64,000 nucleotides of DNA from Bugula neritina (GCA_964035545.1 OZ037765.1:21088495-21152494), one strand, 5' to 3'. Shown: positions 14,101 through 27,679, numbered from the stretch's first letter. A program made the numbers and translations. Notes: generated from the sequence alone by a model not told the origin.

Positions 14101-17100
14101 AAAAAAAATTCTAAGCCTAACACACCAAAAAAGTTAATTGAAATATATATGTTAATAGTACCAATATTGACGTGCGGCGGCTGAGAGAAAAAATTTTAAG
14201 TCGGAGTTACCCCTCATTTCTCTATACCAATATATAGAGATCTGCGAGAAAATAAAGATTTTTTAAAAAAAATATTGTGGCTCTCTAGTAACTTTCTGGG
14301 CTTAGAAAATTAGATCACATATTTTCTTCAATGTGGACAACAACTCAATTTTTTTTAAATTTATTTTGAAGCTCTTTTCTTAAAAAATAATCAAAAGTAA
14401 AAAATCCAAAATATTTCCTAATTGGTTCGGGGCTTGACGCTAAATACACTTGGATGAAAATGTCAAGGTCAGTATTATTTATTTTATCACAATACTTCGT
14501 ATAATAATGTAATTTTGGTGTCTGTTCTAGAACTAAAAGTAACTGAAGTGTCCCGAAGCAATTGGAATTGCAATAAAAGAAAATGTTGCAAGCATATTGA
14601 TCGTAAGATATTGGGTTAAATTTTTTAAAAATTTATATCGCTTTCAGTTGAACTAATATCTAATTAGTTACAATAAGTATAACTTAAATAGTTGAACTAA
14701 AACAATAACTATAAGTATAAGTATAACTATAAGACTAAGTATTACTCACTATTAGTATAACATTTAGTTTCACATTATGATTTAGATTATGATTATCAAT
14801 ATGAATATCATTATTCTTTATGATTAACATGGCTATATTATACTATTACTCTTAGACATAGAGTCATACTGTTGGTGATGCTAATAGTAATACTTTGTAG
14901 ACTTAGAGTTCTAAGTTAAGCATTTATTATATTTATAATCATAATGATAATGATATTTGATAATCATATGTTTATGTTAGTTATACTTACAGTTAAGTTA
15001 TGCTTATACAGTTATAGTTATACTCATAGTTATAGTATGAAATTCAATCAGATGTAATAATTTTAAACTCAACTGCTGGCCTTAAAAATTGTAATTAAAT
15101 ATGAATAATTATAAAATAATTTTATTATAATTTATACTAACAATTATATTTATAAAAAACTTTTAACTTGAGATATAGTGCTATCATACTCATAGTATAT
15201 ATTGAAAGGTAATTATAGTTACTAACTAAGTTAGAGTTAAATTCATCTAAGTGACCCTTATTTTAGTCATTCCTCAGAATAACTAACTTTTACTGCTAAA
15301 ATTTAGCAGCTCATTATTAGTTTTGAATTATGTTAACAACGTAATTTTTGCATGTAAAACTAAAAGTTTTTCATAAATATGGCTGGTAGACTTCGTAACC
15401 TTTGGCAGTAATAACATTGTAGCATAAATTAGACACATTTTGATAAGAATACATAATTACTAATAATACTAATAATTCTAAAAGGTGTGATAATATTGCT
15501 TTTATCATTGCGTGTGAAGCATCTTTTTAATTATTTTCCAAAGGAATTTCTATGCTGCATATCATGTGCTGAATAGATTACAACTACAACATATCATGTT
15601 GCTGTACCTTCTCTGTTGCAGCTCAGCTTACACTCCCTGCCACAAATGTTCTTACACCAGCAGGACCACAGAATGATGGAGCTGTATTTATATAAACTTC
15701 TTTTGTTAGCAGTAGTGGTATCATGAAAAATGGCAAGTGTTTTACTCAATAAAAGTATGTTTTTTTTTCAATTTTATAAAATATTCTATAGCCTACTCTA
15801 TTGTTTTATTTAAATAAAGGACTGGTCTGAAATGTCTTAGCAATTAGTTAGTTAATAGGCCTATAGTAATTATTATACAGACCTATAGGTTGAAAGGCCA
15901 CAAAAATAATTAGATAAAACATCAATCACACAAAGCAGGTTAATATTGCCTTATATCAACTAATTTTACATTATTATTGTTTGCTAGCTGTCACATATTA
16001 TCTACTTAATATGTTTGTTCAATTTAGTGTTTAGAAGTAGAAGGTTCAAACAGCAGAGAAAAACTATCTCAACACTATATGTTCTACATCTCCAACTCAT
16101 TTTAGTATTGATGGTCAGTTTATTGCTATCTGAAACATAGTTTTATTTTGTTTTCAGTCAATTAGATAATTTTGTAGATAGTTAAGATTAAAATGCTTGT
16201 GCAATGATTGTCTATAATGCTAAACTGATTTATTGAAACTAAAACTATTTTTAAAATTACAAAAAAAAACTTGACAATCTTTTCATAAAAAATAACGTCC
16301 TATAATCGATCTTCATTGTAAACAAACTTAAAAAAATTCCAATTAGCTAATTGTTCATGATCATCTGTAGGTGGAAGAAGCTTGCACCCAGGCAAGCTGG
16401 CAGCTGTTTTCTTTGTCCTCTATGAAGATTTGAGAACAGCCAGAAAACTAATGCTCTATAACCGCAAAACCTTCTTGTATTGCCTTGTGTTAGTTATCTA
16501 ATGAATCATCTGTAACAAAAACAATTATTAATTTATTTTACATTGAATGTATTAGCAAAATTACTCATCTTGGTAAATATACTCAAAAATACTATATCGT
16601 AACTCATGTTTGGCTATGTTTATGCTCTTTATGCAAACTTACAGCAGAGATCAAACTATAATATATTAAAGATTGATATACGAATATGTGTAAGAATTAA
16701 ATGTAAGCTAACCTTGGTAGCATATACAACTGTTGTATGTGGCGTCAGTTCAAATACACCAGGGTGATAAGTTATTAGAATCAAGCTTTGTAAGTGCCTC
16801 TTCACAGCTCTGGCAGCAACCGGACTGCTCCTTAGCTCCTCACACCATTCTACTGGTGGAATGCTAGCCTAAAATACATAACCTTAACCAGTAAGCCAAA
16901 GAAAGATCTAATTCACTGCACTAGAATATTATTCAACTCATTGGAATTTAACATACCATTACATAAATCACATAACTGTATTTATTTTTTCAGTTTTACT
17001 TTACAAAGTTGAACCACATGTTTAGTAACGTGTTGTTGTAATGATAATTGTATAACCTATAAATTAAAAACTTTATTTGATTGCTTTTATGAATAGAATA

Positions 17101-20100
17101 TACATCAACTTGATACTTTAATAAGTCAGTTCACAATGAAACTAATAAACAAGTATTAGAAATAATATTTTTGTTATGTAATCCAGCACAAAACTACAGT
17201 ATTTTGGTTGTTTAGTTCAAAGTTTATCAAGCAATGAATGAGCTGCCATGACCAATTAATGTACTAATATTGCATTTAAATGTTCTACTTACAGTGCGTT
17301 GGTAAGTTAAAATCGTTGTTAATTTTAGCTACTTTTGTACAGTAAAATATAAATATCATCATGGTATCAATTAGATATAGTCTGAGCATCAGCATGGCTT
17401 TGCAATTAACTGGCTTTATAGCAAATTATTGCAACTGATACAAAATATTTGGCTAGTTTTTTAGTTAATTTAAGGACTATATCAACTTAAATTTGAAACA
17501 CCACCAGAACAAAATAATAAACATCACTAGTAGACGTAGTAATGCTAGTATAAGTAATACTATTGATACTAGCTATTGCTATAACTATTACTATTAGTAT
17601 TAATATTAGTATCGAATATATAGTTCGTAGAAACTAGGATTAATACTAATTATAATAGTAATACTAATACAAGTTCACACTATTAATAATACTTATACTA
17701 ATAGTAATAGTTACAATTTGAATTACAATTATTAATATTAATATTAGCAGTATCTGTATTACTATTAGTATTAGTATTACTATTAGTATTACTCATATTA
17801 CTCTATATTCAGTTACTAGAGTTTTTTACTACTACCGTCCTACTCCTACGTCTGCTAGTATCAGTATTAGTTCAACAATCTGAATCCACGTTTACTAGTA
17901 TTTCTACTAGTACTAATACTAATAGTAATACTAATAGTAATAGTAATAGTAATACTCATATTCACTCATAGTCATACTGATATACTTATAGTTATACTTA
18001 TAGCCTATACTATAGCCATAGTGATAGGGACTAGTCATAATCATAATGATTAGTCTTAGATTTAGTGGTATTAAATTTAATTCAGTTTCACCTGCGGCTT
18101 CAGTCATTGGTGATGGGGTTCCAAATTTTAAAACTAGGATTCACCGTTACAACCAATAACCTGTAGTGTGGTCGACATGGTAATATATTATAAATTAAAA
18201 TATTGAAGACTAATTATTTTTGCAGAGATTCGATATCTACTGGCAATTTGCAGAAGGTAGAAACCAGCGAAATGGAATAGTTCATTTGAAATTAGCTAAG
18301 TTGATTATCATTTGCAGTGTTCAATAATTAACGTTGGTTATTAGTAGCACCCGAAGAGCAACATTTATATGATTTGAGCTACGAATAACACGAATCTGCG
18401 ACAAACCCGCTACTCAACAACTTTATGCGCTATAACCTCACGCTACAAAAGAGCTTTCTCAGCCGCCGCACGTCACCAAGCTGCGCTAGCGGGCAAGTCT
18501 GGGCATGTCTAAAGTTGCTAAAATGCTAACATTCAGAAGCATTTTTTTAATGTTCTTGAATAATAAATTGTATAAAAAGCTGAGAGATTGGTTCAAATAT
18601 GTGTTTTTAACTTATTCAATGCAATAAATAGCTTGGATTCCTATCTCCTTTAATTGCTTCACTGCCCAGCATAATAGAGATGAATATAGAACGTTAATAG
18701 ACTATTCCATTTAATACATTTATACAAGATAAAAGGCAATATTATATTTCTTACATTTCATCCTCAACACAGCACAAAATTTATTTGGCAATAATATTAT
18801 AGAGCCCAGCATAAAACACTAATCACGCCATTGATAAAACCACAAAAACATTTAAAATTTATAAGCAGTAGTAGCAAATCTTGGTGCCAGGAAGAAACTG
18901 ATGGATAATATTAATAAACTTTTGTTATTCATTTAAAAATATGGTCATGATTTTAACCAATTCACAAAAGGTTGTGTAAACTTTTAAAAGAACATATCAA
19001 CATTACACATAAGTAGCAGGCAATAAAGATCTATGCATGCATGTTTTTTGTACACCTTGACATATTCTGCAGAATGAAACTATGCGCCTGTGAGCAGTAT
19101 CAAGTATCAATTATTAAAATATTTCCACAAAATTAACTGTTTTTCACAAATTTAGAAGAAAATGTGAAAAAATGATGAAGCAAAATATCACAATAAGTTT
19201 CAAGGGTCACTAGCTGTCTGATTGTGATAATCAACTGTGTTTAAGACGATTAAGACAGATTAGCTTAAAATGTTTTTTTATGTATATTAGATTTACAAGA
19301 AATATCACGGGAGAATCGTACATACATACTACAACTTGCTACCGGTAATCACAATGTTCTCTTTACTATTCAAATTCAAAAATGCTGAATCTAGAAAATG
19401 CAGCTGAAACTATTTGATGAGAAAAGATGCACATAAATCATATTAGCTGTAAACTATTCTCTATTCTTGTCAACACTGCTTAAGCTGTGGAAATTTTGCA
19501 ACACCCAAAAAAGAATTGCTAGTTTTCAGTTTTTACAAATTACAATCAGAAATAATGTTACCACAAATTTCTTATCTTATAAAGGTGAAATGGGAAGACT
19601 GTTGAAACTGCATCAGCCACCACCTTTAAGTGTAGTTAGTTTACCTTGATATTATTGCACAGTTCATCCATAGTCTGAGAGTCAGTCTCCTTAGTCTGGA
19701 ACAGGCCCTGGTCAGCAGGCATCTTCTGCACCATCTGCTTCTGCTGCTGCAACTTCTTGGCTCGGTTTTGCTGAACTTTCTCGATGCGTTTCTGCCGTTC
19801 AATGTCACCTAGTTTAGACAGACGCAATATACTACTAACTTGCCACGATTCAGTTCAAAAGGAAATGACCAACACTTGCATTACTTCTGTTGGACTGTGT
19901 GTCACCTTAGATTAGCATCTGCAGCTAGCACACTTCACCTGACCTCTTACAGTGCTCCAACATATACAACTTCTAGTTTAGCAACAATATTAAGGAAACA
20001 ATGTAAAACCGTGCAAATAAATATGACATCCTGGCTCTCCAAATAGTTGAGGTGCAGATTTGACTATTCTGTTATCTCAATGATAATGGAACAACCCGGA

Positions 20101-23100
20101 GTCAAGGGCAAATGAATTTTACTTGTTTGCATTACATAGGGGCAGGCAGCCACCAGCATGTTGGGCAAGTGCACTGATGAAAATATACACAGCCTTGATG
20201 TCTGCCCATTCATGTAAATCCGACCTAAATTTCACTAGCAATGCAAGGTTGACTAATGGAACAGCATCAAAAACAGACAACCGACAGAATTTAGCTTTTC
20301 GGGCAAGAGTTGTCTACTTTCTGTGTTTTAATAGTGAGATGTAAAGAAAATACGAACAAACAGGATCTATTAGTGCAAATTTACACCCGATTAATTATTA
20401 TAATTTTATCTGCTACCTATTATTTCTATTTTGCACAAGTTACATTAGTTTTAAACAAACTATTTAAAAGATAAATTAAAACAGGCAAATTTTCAAAAAG
20501 TCAGGCTGTGAAAAGTATTTACACAGCAATATATCCTCCAATTAAAGTCGCATATTTTTCAAACTACTTCTAGCTTACCCAGTATCATTTCTTTCTTCAT
20601 GCCAACTACAAAGCATTTGGTTAAGCGGCAGGCAGAGCAGAACCTTCTGGTGTTGGGATCAATATTGCAATTGCCTTGAAACATACATCTGGGGTACTAA
20701 AATATTAAACAAGGGTATGGAATGCATATGAAGATATGGCCTAGCACCTGAGACGCCAGAAGCACCTGAGGCACTCGCATGTGATGATCAGAGTGAGGCT
20801 CATTGTAAACCTTAAATCAGCAGGTTGGAGAATGCAGTCAGAGGTAAAACTATCTACAAAGCTGTCTTCAACAATATATCTTTGGACACAATAGCTAGAA
20901 AGAAAACTGCTATAAAAGTCAAATAGTAACCATTATAGTCCTAAAGCTGCATGTACACAGGCCGATTTTTCATGAAAATCACAGGTAAGCTGTTAGCGAT
21001 TTTTTACGATTTCTAAATTTATCGGCGATTTTTGCTTTTGGCCGATTTTTGAAGCGATTTTCAGATTTGAACATGTTCAATTTATCGGCTGATTTTCTGT
21101 TGAACCAGTCAATCAAAAGGTGGCAGAAAATCATGGCAGCGAGCAAAATTAACACCATTGTTGAAATACAACCAGGAAGTAACCAATACTTTGCTATCAC
21201 TACGATACATCATTTATAAAATACAATTAATTAAAATAACTATCAATAGCAGTAGTAGTAATAACAACGCATTGGTCGTTGTGTAACTTTGAGAAAGTTA
21301 GTTTCACTTTCATGGAAATTCCTTAAACATTGCTCTTTTTTTAAATAGAAAACTAGTATTATTCTTAACTTTTACTCAGGTATGATATAATTTTTAACTT
21401 GTAGTTTATATGTTGTTGTTTTTATATTCATGTAACCAGTATTAGTATGAGTATCTCAACTTTACAATTTAAATATCTTCTTAGAGAACAGAACAGAAGT
21501 TTTCATTAACTATATAAAAAATAACACTTGAGTTAAACTTTTAGTTTTAAACTGAATAGCTTAAAAAATTTGGTAAGTGATGTTAATAGTGTAGCTTAGT
21601 AATCTATGGATAATTATAGATATTAAATATTGTTAAATAAATAGCTACCAAGCCAGCTATTTGCTTTTTAAGTTTAATACTAAAATTAGCCATACATTTT
21701 ATGCAACTTTCAAAGGCAGCAAGCTGTCAACAAATTATACACAGCCAGTTTATTTTATTCAATTTTTATTTATTAGAACATCGGAATAAACACACATATA
21801 TATATACTGTATATAAAAATGCCGAGGTATGTTTACTATGCTAACACACATGCAACTGATCTTGACCTTTGCTCATGAACCTAGAAGAAAGTTATATAGA
21901 CTGAGAGTCATCCACCAATAAAACGCAAGCAGGAAAATAATCGCTTGGATCTATCAGCGATTTTTCAATCAGCAATAGCGAAATGGACAAGTACAAAATC
22001 GGCTGAAAAAATCGGCCTGTGTACATGCAGCTTTACGTAAGAAAACTTTCAACAGGTGACGTGGGAAAAGCATCTCCAGGGGCCAATTAGAGAAAGTCTT
22101 TATAAGCCATGTTAGCAGCATAGTATATATAGAGAGCTCATAGTTTGTGAATGAATTGCAATAAAGACATAATATCTATACATTGTAATTTAAAGGCAGT
22201 CAACACAGTAAAACTTTTTATAAACTTTTATATGAAGAAATATTTTTTTAATTTGATAAAAAAACTTGTGCTTTCATAAACTGTTGAAGCCTTTAACATA
22301 ATGTTTCGGTTGTAAATCAAAATTGAGGAGGTAGTGACAATAAAACCCATATTAGTCTAAAGTGCTATTTGACATGAGTGAAATATAGTGTAATCATCAA
22401 ATGACAAACAGCTAGGTTTTTCCAAATGCTATGGTGATCACAGAATTGTGGCACTTTTCACCAATGAATTAATGCCGAGGCCTATACAGTACGTTTCAGG
22501 TAGTAACATTCTTTTCAAGAGATAAAAAATTAGTCTTTATTTTTTAACTTTTAGCATGTATTAGAATTTAAATGAAGTTCAATTTATTGACTACTTGAAT
22601 GCCTAACCACATCTACAAGTAGGCCATCATATTACATGTATTTCCAATAAATGAGCCCATCAATCTTTTGCAGAAGAATTCCCCAGAGGCCAGCAAACCT
22701 CTGGCTAAGCGGCAGAGAAACTTGGTTAGACAGGAAAGAGTCAACTTACCTTAGCTTTATTCGCATTTCGTCTGAAGAAGGCTTTACAAGACTCGCAGGT
22801 GATGGCATCAAAGTTGTATCCTAGAGCTTTGTCTCCGCACACTGTACATGTTCTCCCCTCTTTCTTGCACTTCATCTTCTTAGCACTTCTCAGTGTGTCC
22901 TCTCCGTCACCTGCTTCTTCCTTCAGTGTTGAAAGCAAAATGAATGCACTTAACAGGAAAAGACTTGCTGGTATTCTATGAGGTCACGTAAGCAAGGAGT
23001 GTGTCATAGGCTGGTGGTATGGTGGCAATACCACCATATCCTTCACAGTCCTTGCACAGCCAGAGTAATCATAATACGTATATAGCGTACAGACTAGTGT

Positions 23101-26100
23101 CCATACAATATTGCATCAATACTTTGAATAATAAACATGTTTATTTCGGGATAGTCAAGCTCTCTTCTTATTGGTGGATTGAATCATTCACATAATTTAC
23201 CATACATTATGTATGAAATTTTTATTTTCCTGTAGCTAGCTAAAACTTATCAAGAGTTTCACAATACAAGCACAAACTTTAATTGAAACCATTTTTAATA
23301 CAAATAGCTTACTAGGCTGTGATAGTATTATAATGGTGATAATTCTAGTGTTTTTAAGTTGAAAATACTAATTTTCGAGTTCTTTTTGCAAAATATTGAA
23401 TCAGCAAATTATAACATGTGTAGAAATCATATTATTTGCAAGTTAGTTAAACTCATCTGCCACTGCAGTTAATAGAAACGAAATATAGTTCAATGAACTG
23501 ATATGCTCAGCTCTCAAGGTCTGAAGGCATATGAGGAGAGCAAATATTATAATCAAATGCTAGAAATAGAAAAATAAATAAGTCAATTTATGAATTAAAT
23601 TATTGTGTAACTATAACACAGTTTAAACGCGTTTAAAAATGTTAAATTTTGTGTTCAGACTAGTAGCGCAGCAGCCATTCTCTCAGTATGCAAGTTGAAC
23701 TTCAATAGAAAAAATTGAAAAAAGGTGCAACAACTCCAAACTGTCTAAATATACAAAGTCCAGCATTGTCAAGGTCTTCCAAGGTCATGAAGTAAAGTAA
23801 CATAGACAAGGCAGCAATAACTACACAACAAACAATGCATCTAGAGTTTCATATAGTGACGATAGACTAATGGACTGGTAGAATATATGTTTAGCAGCAG
23901 TATCCTGTTAGGGACATCCTGTAGTCAACTTTCTAGTACCTGTCAATAGCTTCACAGGTACTTAGCAGTGGCTGATGGTAGAGGCAGGTGCTCAGTTGGA
24001 GGAAAAAATAAAATTAATCCTACGGTGTAAAAAAGTCCCAAACTAAAGCTTCATATAAAAGTAAAACAATTGGAAGAGGGAAAATTTTCAATTGATGCAG
24101 CTGAATAGCAGTTAAATGAGGCAATACAAGTGCAGCTGCTGCAGAGATACACAATGATGACATCATCACACTTACATATTCGGCATCGGCTGAGCCGCCA
24201 TTGGAATGAACCAGCATATCCTGTTCAGACTTGATGTCTAAAGAGTTGATGCTGCCTTCTACCTGAGAGTAGTCCAGCTCCATTTCAATCTGAAAGGGAG
24301 ATACAAACACAAGTAAGAAGATGTGACCAGGTAACGCCAGAGTCAGTCTAGTAGGATACGCACTGTCTGTGCACTCTTTATATAGACAATCTTATATATA
24401 GAATGCCTACTGAGACTACCAATTAGTGAAAAGAAAGAGCACAGCTCCAATTTCAGTAGTAGCTGAACAAGGCACTCAGTAGGAAGTGTCTACAGGAAAG
24501 AGTTGAAAACAAATAAAGTTGTCTTTCTTTTTCAGGGTTCTGTGAGAAGAAATCAGTCATAAACTTATAATCTGTATGATGAGTATGGAAGCACTTTCTA
24601 TCTATACATTGCATAAGATTACACCACCTGAACAGGACAAAGTGCAGATTAAGTGAGGTGAAGATTGTATAAGATTAAACCTTGCGCAGCTATGATACCA
24701 CATCTACGTAGCAAAAGAGATGAACTCTATTTAATGAACCCCGTGAGACATTTAAATACAGTCAGATACAACTTGCAATAAAATATGTTGACATAATAGC
24801 ATCACGAGGGGAAACTCCCAGCAAAGATTAGCAACAACCCTCTTTATATATAACATGCAGTAGTTTGAAAACAAAGGTTCAAACTCACAGTATAAATATA
24901 GTAGACCCAAATCTTGAACTCATTATTTTTAGCCATATGAAAAAATTCAACCTCATCTTATCTTTTCTATTTATCTGATGGCTAAAATGTGCCAAAACCA
25001 TTTATACAATATAAATGAAGGTCATTATCACCAAAGAGCTTGTAGCACCCAAAACCTTTTATATTAAAATTAAATACTTAATCAACATAATAATATACTC
25101 TGAAAATATATCTCACAGTGTATAGAAACAGGCATTGAACCTTTCAAAATGCACATCTAGTTCACTTTAGTCGGACTATATCTTGTTTATATATATCTAT
25201 TTCAAGGTTGGGGTCAATTACATGTGAACAAAATTAATTGCAATTACATGAAAATTTGTCAATTACAATTACAGTTAAAAAGTGATGTAATTAATTACAA
25301 TTACATGGCAATGTAATTAATTACAATTACGATTACTTTTGTTCTCACAAAGTATAAATAGAAGTTATGCAATCACCGGCTTTCCATGTATCGCTCCATG
25401 GAAAGCCGGTGAATCTCACTTCTGCGGTCTAACTACCAGGGGCAATTTTGACAGTGGTGAACCTCCCATTGAACTATAATTATAGTTTCAGTTCAGTGGA
25501 ACCTCCTTTGTTCTCAACAGTGATACTATACTATATTGACTTAATTATTTAGCAGTAGGCATGGTAGGAAAAGTATGAATTTAAGATTTTAAAGTGTGAA
25601 GTAATTGACATGTAATTATAAAGTAATTGTAAAAATCAATTAAATTAGATATGTAATTAATTACAATTACAATTCTATACATCAATTACAAATTACAATC
25701 AATTACTTGAAAAAATGTTATTAATTACAACCAATTACAATTACCCCAACCCTGATATCTATATATATCATGGAGTATCTTGTTTTGATAAACACATTTT
25801 CACGCTAGGTAGATTTAATTACTCATACACTGTATAATGATGATAGCAAAACAGTGTTAGGTGGCCTTCAAGTTTTTAAGAGAAAATTTTTCACTGGAAA
25901 AACTAGAAGGGTTTTATTTAGGATTAATGTTTAAATTTTCAAAAGCTCTCGCTGTTATGAAATATAAAGTCAAGAATATGGAATCATAAAAATGTTTTAA
26001 AAATAAGTATTTATCTATCACTTAAATAAGTCCTTATACTGCTTTAACAAAACCCCTTTCATGGGGGGTTTCTAAGGGATAGCGCCTATAAACTTTCGAA

Positions 26101-27207
26101 AGTTTTTTTTTATTTATTTATCAATCTATCAATTAATTTGATGTTCTGCATATTAAATTTGAATATTAACTAGAATGACCACAGTAAAGTAAAATTTACT
26201 TCAATCAAGATACTTTGCAAGCTTTAAACATGCTTAGGCTGTGAAATAAAATGAGAAAACATATTATACTGATTTTCTATACCAAATAATTAGGATGTTT
26301 GAACCAAAAATAGCAGGATAACACAACTCTGACTTTATAATTATAGCTCGCTGTGCATGTAGGGAGTTGTGTGTATATTACATAGTCGATAGCACATATA
26401 AATTCTACTGCAAAGAAAAGTAAGCATTGTACCTAATCCAATTGATACAGTTTTGTACCAGACTAAAGAAATTGTTCAAAAACACCTTTTATAACACACC
26501 ATACATGTTGATGTAAAAGGAGTAACATGTACTCTTTGTGAAACAATAGCGAAAGAAGGTGATCTAGTATCACAATAGGTCTCTAGTTGTGCTCAACCAC
26601 AATGTACTAGTCTTTATGTTTATAAGCCTAAAGTAACTTTCACATAAAATGTATTGCCATAACAGCCCCAATTGTTGTTAGACAATGCAACAAGCAATGT
26701 ATTTTCTCTACTAAAGTTAGTATCTCGTTTGTGTGTTATGGCCTCAGTGTTACAGAATTGATCTATGAGCAAAGAAAAATATAGCCAAGTTCTGGTGTGC
26801 TATACTAACCAGTATACCGTAGAGATTTCATACCCATAAACTATTTAGAAAGGATTCCCTTCTTTAGGGACACATATTTGTGGACAGACTCTGTATTGAA
26901 TGAGAAAAAGAAAGAGTTTACTTCAGTGTATTCACTAACAAAACACTACTAGCTATAAAGCTAAATACTTGACTAGCTGTTTGGCACAAACTGTTGATTG
27001 CAGAACAGTTTGGTATAACGCACATGATGTTTATTATTTAGGAAGAATTCACAAAGCACTAATCTGATAAACAAGAGACTACCACAATAAACAGGTTATC
27101 AAACCTTAGGAGCAACATGCTCTCTTCTGTCCACACCACACAGATTACTTGGCGGGTCAAATTCTTCTAACGCTTCATTCATTTCAGAAAATGCAACAAC
27201 TAGGAAT
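11110..27207 (-). CDS. NR1J/HR96-like nuclear receptor (receptor A), 10 coding exons
   Basis: Ligand-regulated transcription factor of the HR96/DAF-12 (NR1J) type. Exons, 5' to 3': 27207-27105 (ATG at 27182), 24289-24176, 22920-22750, 20696-20579, 19808-19645, 16868-16713 (uncertain), 13908-13861, 13200-13083, 12633-12475, 11594-11110. The chain sums to 1,611 nt, 536 aa, in frame throughout. The first zinc finger is Cys89, 92, 106 and 109 with P-box ESCKA, as in HR96; the second is Cys125, 131, 141 and 144. A basic extension ([15 protein letters not shown]) follows. In the ligand-binding domain, the stretch [13 protein letters not shown]...LLKG around the 12475/11594 junction is the helix 3-5 signature, and LLLEVF (525-530) is an AF-2 helix with its glutamate. 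In this superfamily HR96 relatives sense xenobiotics and lipids. The hinge exon 16868-16713 lies in a transposon-like element; skipping it keeps frame (484 aa). The 27105 donor (GTTTGA) is weak. Confidence 0.88.
12700..12893 (-). repeat. tRNA-like SINE relic
   Basis: Read on the - strand, the segment begins with GGCCCCTGTGGTGTAATGG, a tRNA-like 5' end with a box A, and has GTTTAATTCCC as a decayed box B. It is followed by about 120 bp of non-tRNA sequence. It differs from the SINE at 6789 and 47385. It sits in the intron of receptor A between exons 13083 and 12633. It could also be a lone tRNA pseudogene. Confidence 0.45.
15622..15726 (+). other. Exon-like reading frame inside the 4.3-kb element
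   Basis: After a good acceptor (TTCTCTGTTGCAG) an open frame of 34 codons runs to a TGA, with protein-like content ([19 protein letters not shown]). A GTAGTG or GTATCA donor could end it earlier. I do not recognise it. It may be a captured host exon, a relic, or chance. Confidence 0.2.
16373..16501 (+). other. Second exon-like reading frame inside the 4.3-kb element
   Basis: After the acceptor ATCATCTGTAG a 42-codon open frame runs to TAA at 16499. It reads like real protein ([18 protein letters not shown]) and is GC-richer than its surroundings. I do not recognise the source gene. With the frame at 15622 on the same strand it could be part of a captured gene, but the two do not share a splice phase as drawn. 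Confidence 0.25.
16713..16868 (-). CDS. Candidate hinge exon of receptor A within the 4.3-kb element
   Basis: A 156-nt (52-codon) stretch is open in phase 0 at both ends, preceded by TTTTAG and followed by a GTTAGC donor, the same donor hexamer used in the FMO genes. It encodes [19 protein letters not shown] and ends VVYATK. In place it would add 52 residues (216-267) between the basic extension and the ligand-binding domain. Splicing instead to an acceptor at 16510 would give ATG ATT CAT TAG and thus a DNA-binding isoform without a ligand-binding domain. I do not recognise the sequence as a receptor hinge; it may be non-host cargo of the element. Confidence 0.35.
20942..22035. mobile_element. 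1.1-kb non-autonomous DNA transposon with about 28-bp TIRs
   Basis: The left end (from 20944) reads AAGCTGCATGTACACAGG and continues into CCGATTTTT; the right end (to 22033) is its reverse complement. Both ends are flanked by TA, consistent with a TA target duplication as in the Tc1/mariner group. Subterminal copies of CGATTTTT or its reverse complement occur near both ends (about 20965-21065 and 21940-22010). No transposase frame is visible. The element lies in the receptor A intron that separates the two zinc-finger exons. Confidence 0.75.
25201..25754. mobile_element. hAT-like foldback MITE
   Basis: The ends are CAAGGTTGGGGTCAATTAC on the left and, inverted on the right, CAGGGTTGGGGTAATTG. 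Repeats of TGTAATTAATTACAATTAC fill both arms. The 8-bp sequence ATATCTAT occurs at 25193-25200 and 25755-25762 and could be the 8-bp target duplication expected of hAT elements, although the flanks are TA-rich. A perfect 16-bp inverted repeat (25373-25388 and 25397-25412) forms a hairpin near the centre. The GGTTGGGGTAATT type of end is familiar from hAT MITEs in many animals. It lies in a receptor A intron. Confidence 0.7.
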
Positions 27208-27679
27208 CTGCAAATAAAATGAAGAAAATCTTTGTTAGCAAAAATATTTTCTCTATAAAAAAGTTATAACACAACCAAGCTACATAAAATGCTTTGACAT
27301 TTTTTAAAAATTATATCAAGAATGTAAAAAATTGCAGGCAAAATATTTAGCTTCACTATGATAGCAGTCAGGTGAAAATATGCCTGCTATAAAAAATCTT
27401 TCCATAAAATAATTTACAATACAACCAAGCTACATAAAAGGCATCTAGCCAAAATTTTTTGGATTATTTTTTTTTAAATGATATGAAGTGAACAGTAGAA
27501 AAATAATTTAGACAATATCAACCCATTCATTCAGATAGCTCTAAATATAGATGCTTGCCATTGACATTCATAACGAATCTCCCTATTGACACCTAAATAT
27601 CCATAAATAAACTTAAAATTGATTCAACAAAATTTAGGTACACATAATTAATTTTCTGCATTAAATCATAGCCAAGTTA

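Larger units (their letters stand above)
14168..18475. mobile_element. 4.3-kb element bounded by 19-bp GC-rich terminal inverted repeats
   Basis: The left end reads TGACGTGCGGCGGCTGAGA (14168-14186); the right end at 18457-18475 is its exact reverse complement. A perfect 19-bp GC-rich inverted repeat 4.3 kb apart in AT-rich DNA marks a DNA-transposon-like unit. I find no transposase. The interior is dominated by cryptically simple sequence (ACTATTAGT and AGTAATACT variants at 14690-15010 and 17530-18040) and contains exon-like reading frames on both strands (15622-15726 +, 16373-16501 +, 16713-16868 -). No clear target-site duplication is visible. It lies between receptor A exons 19645 and 13908. 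Confidence 0.6.
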
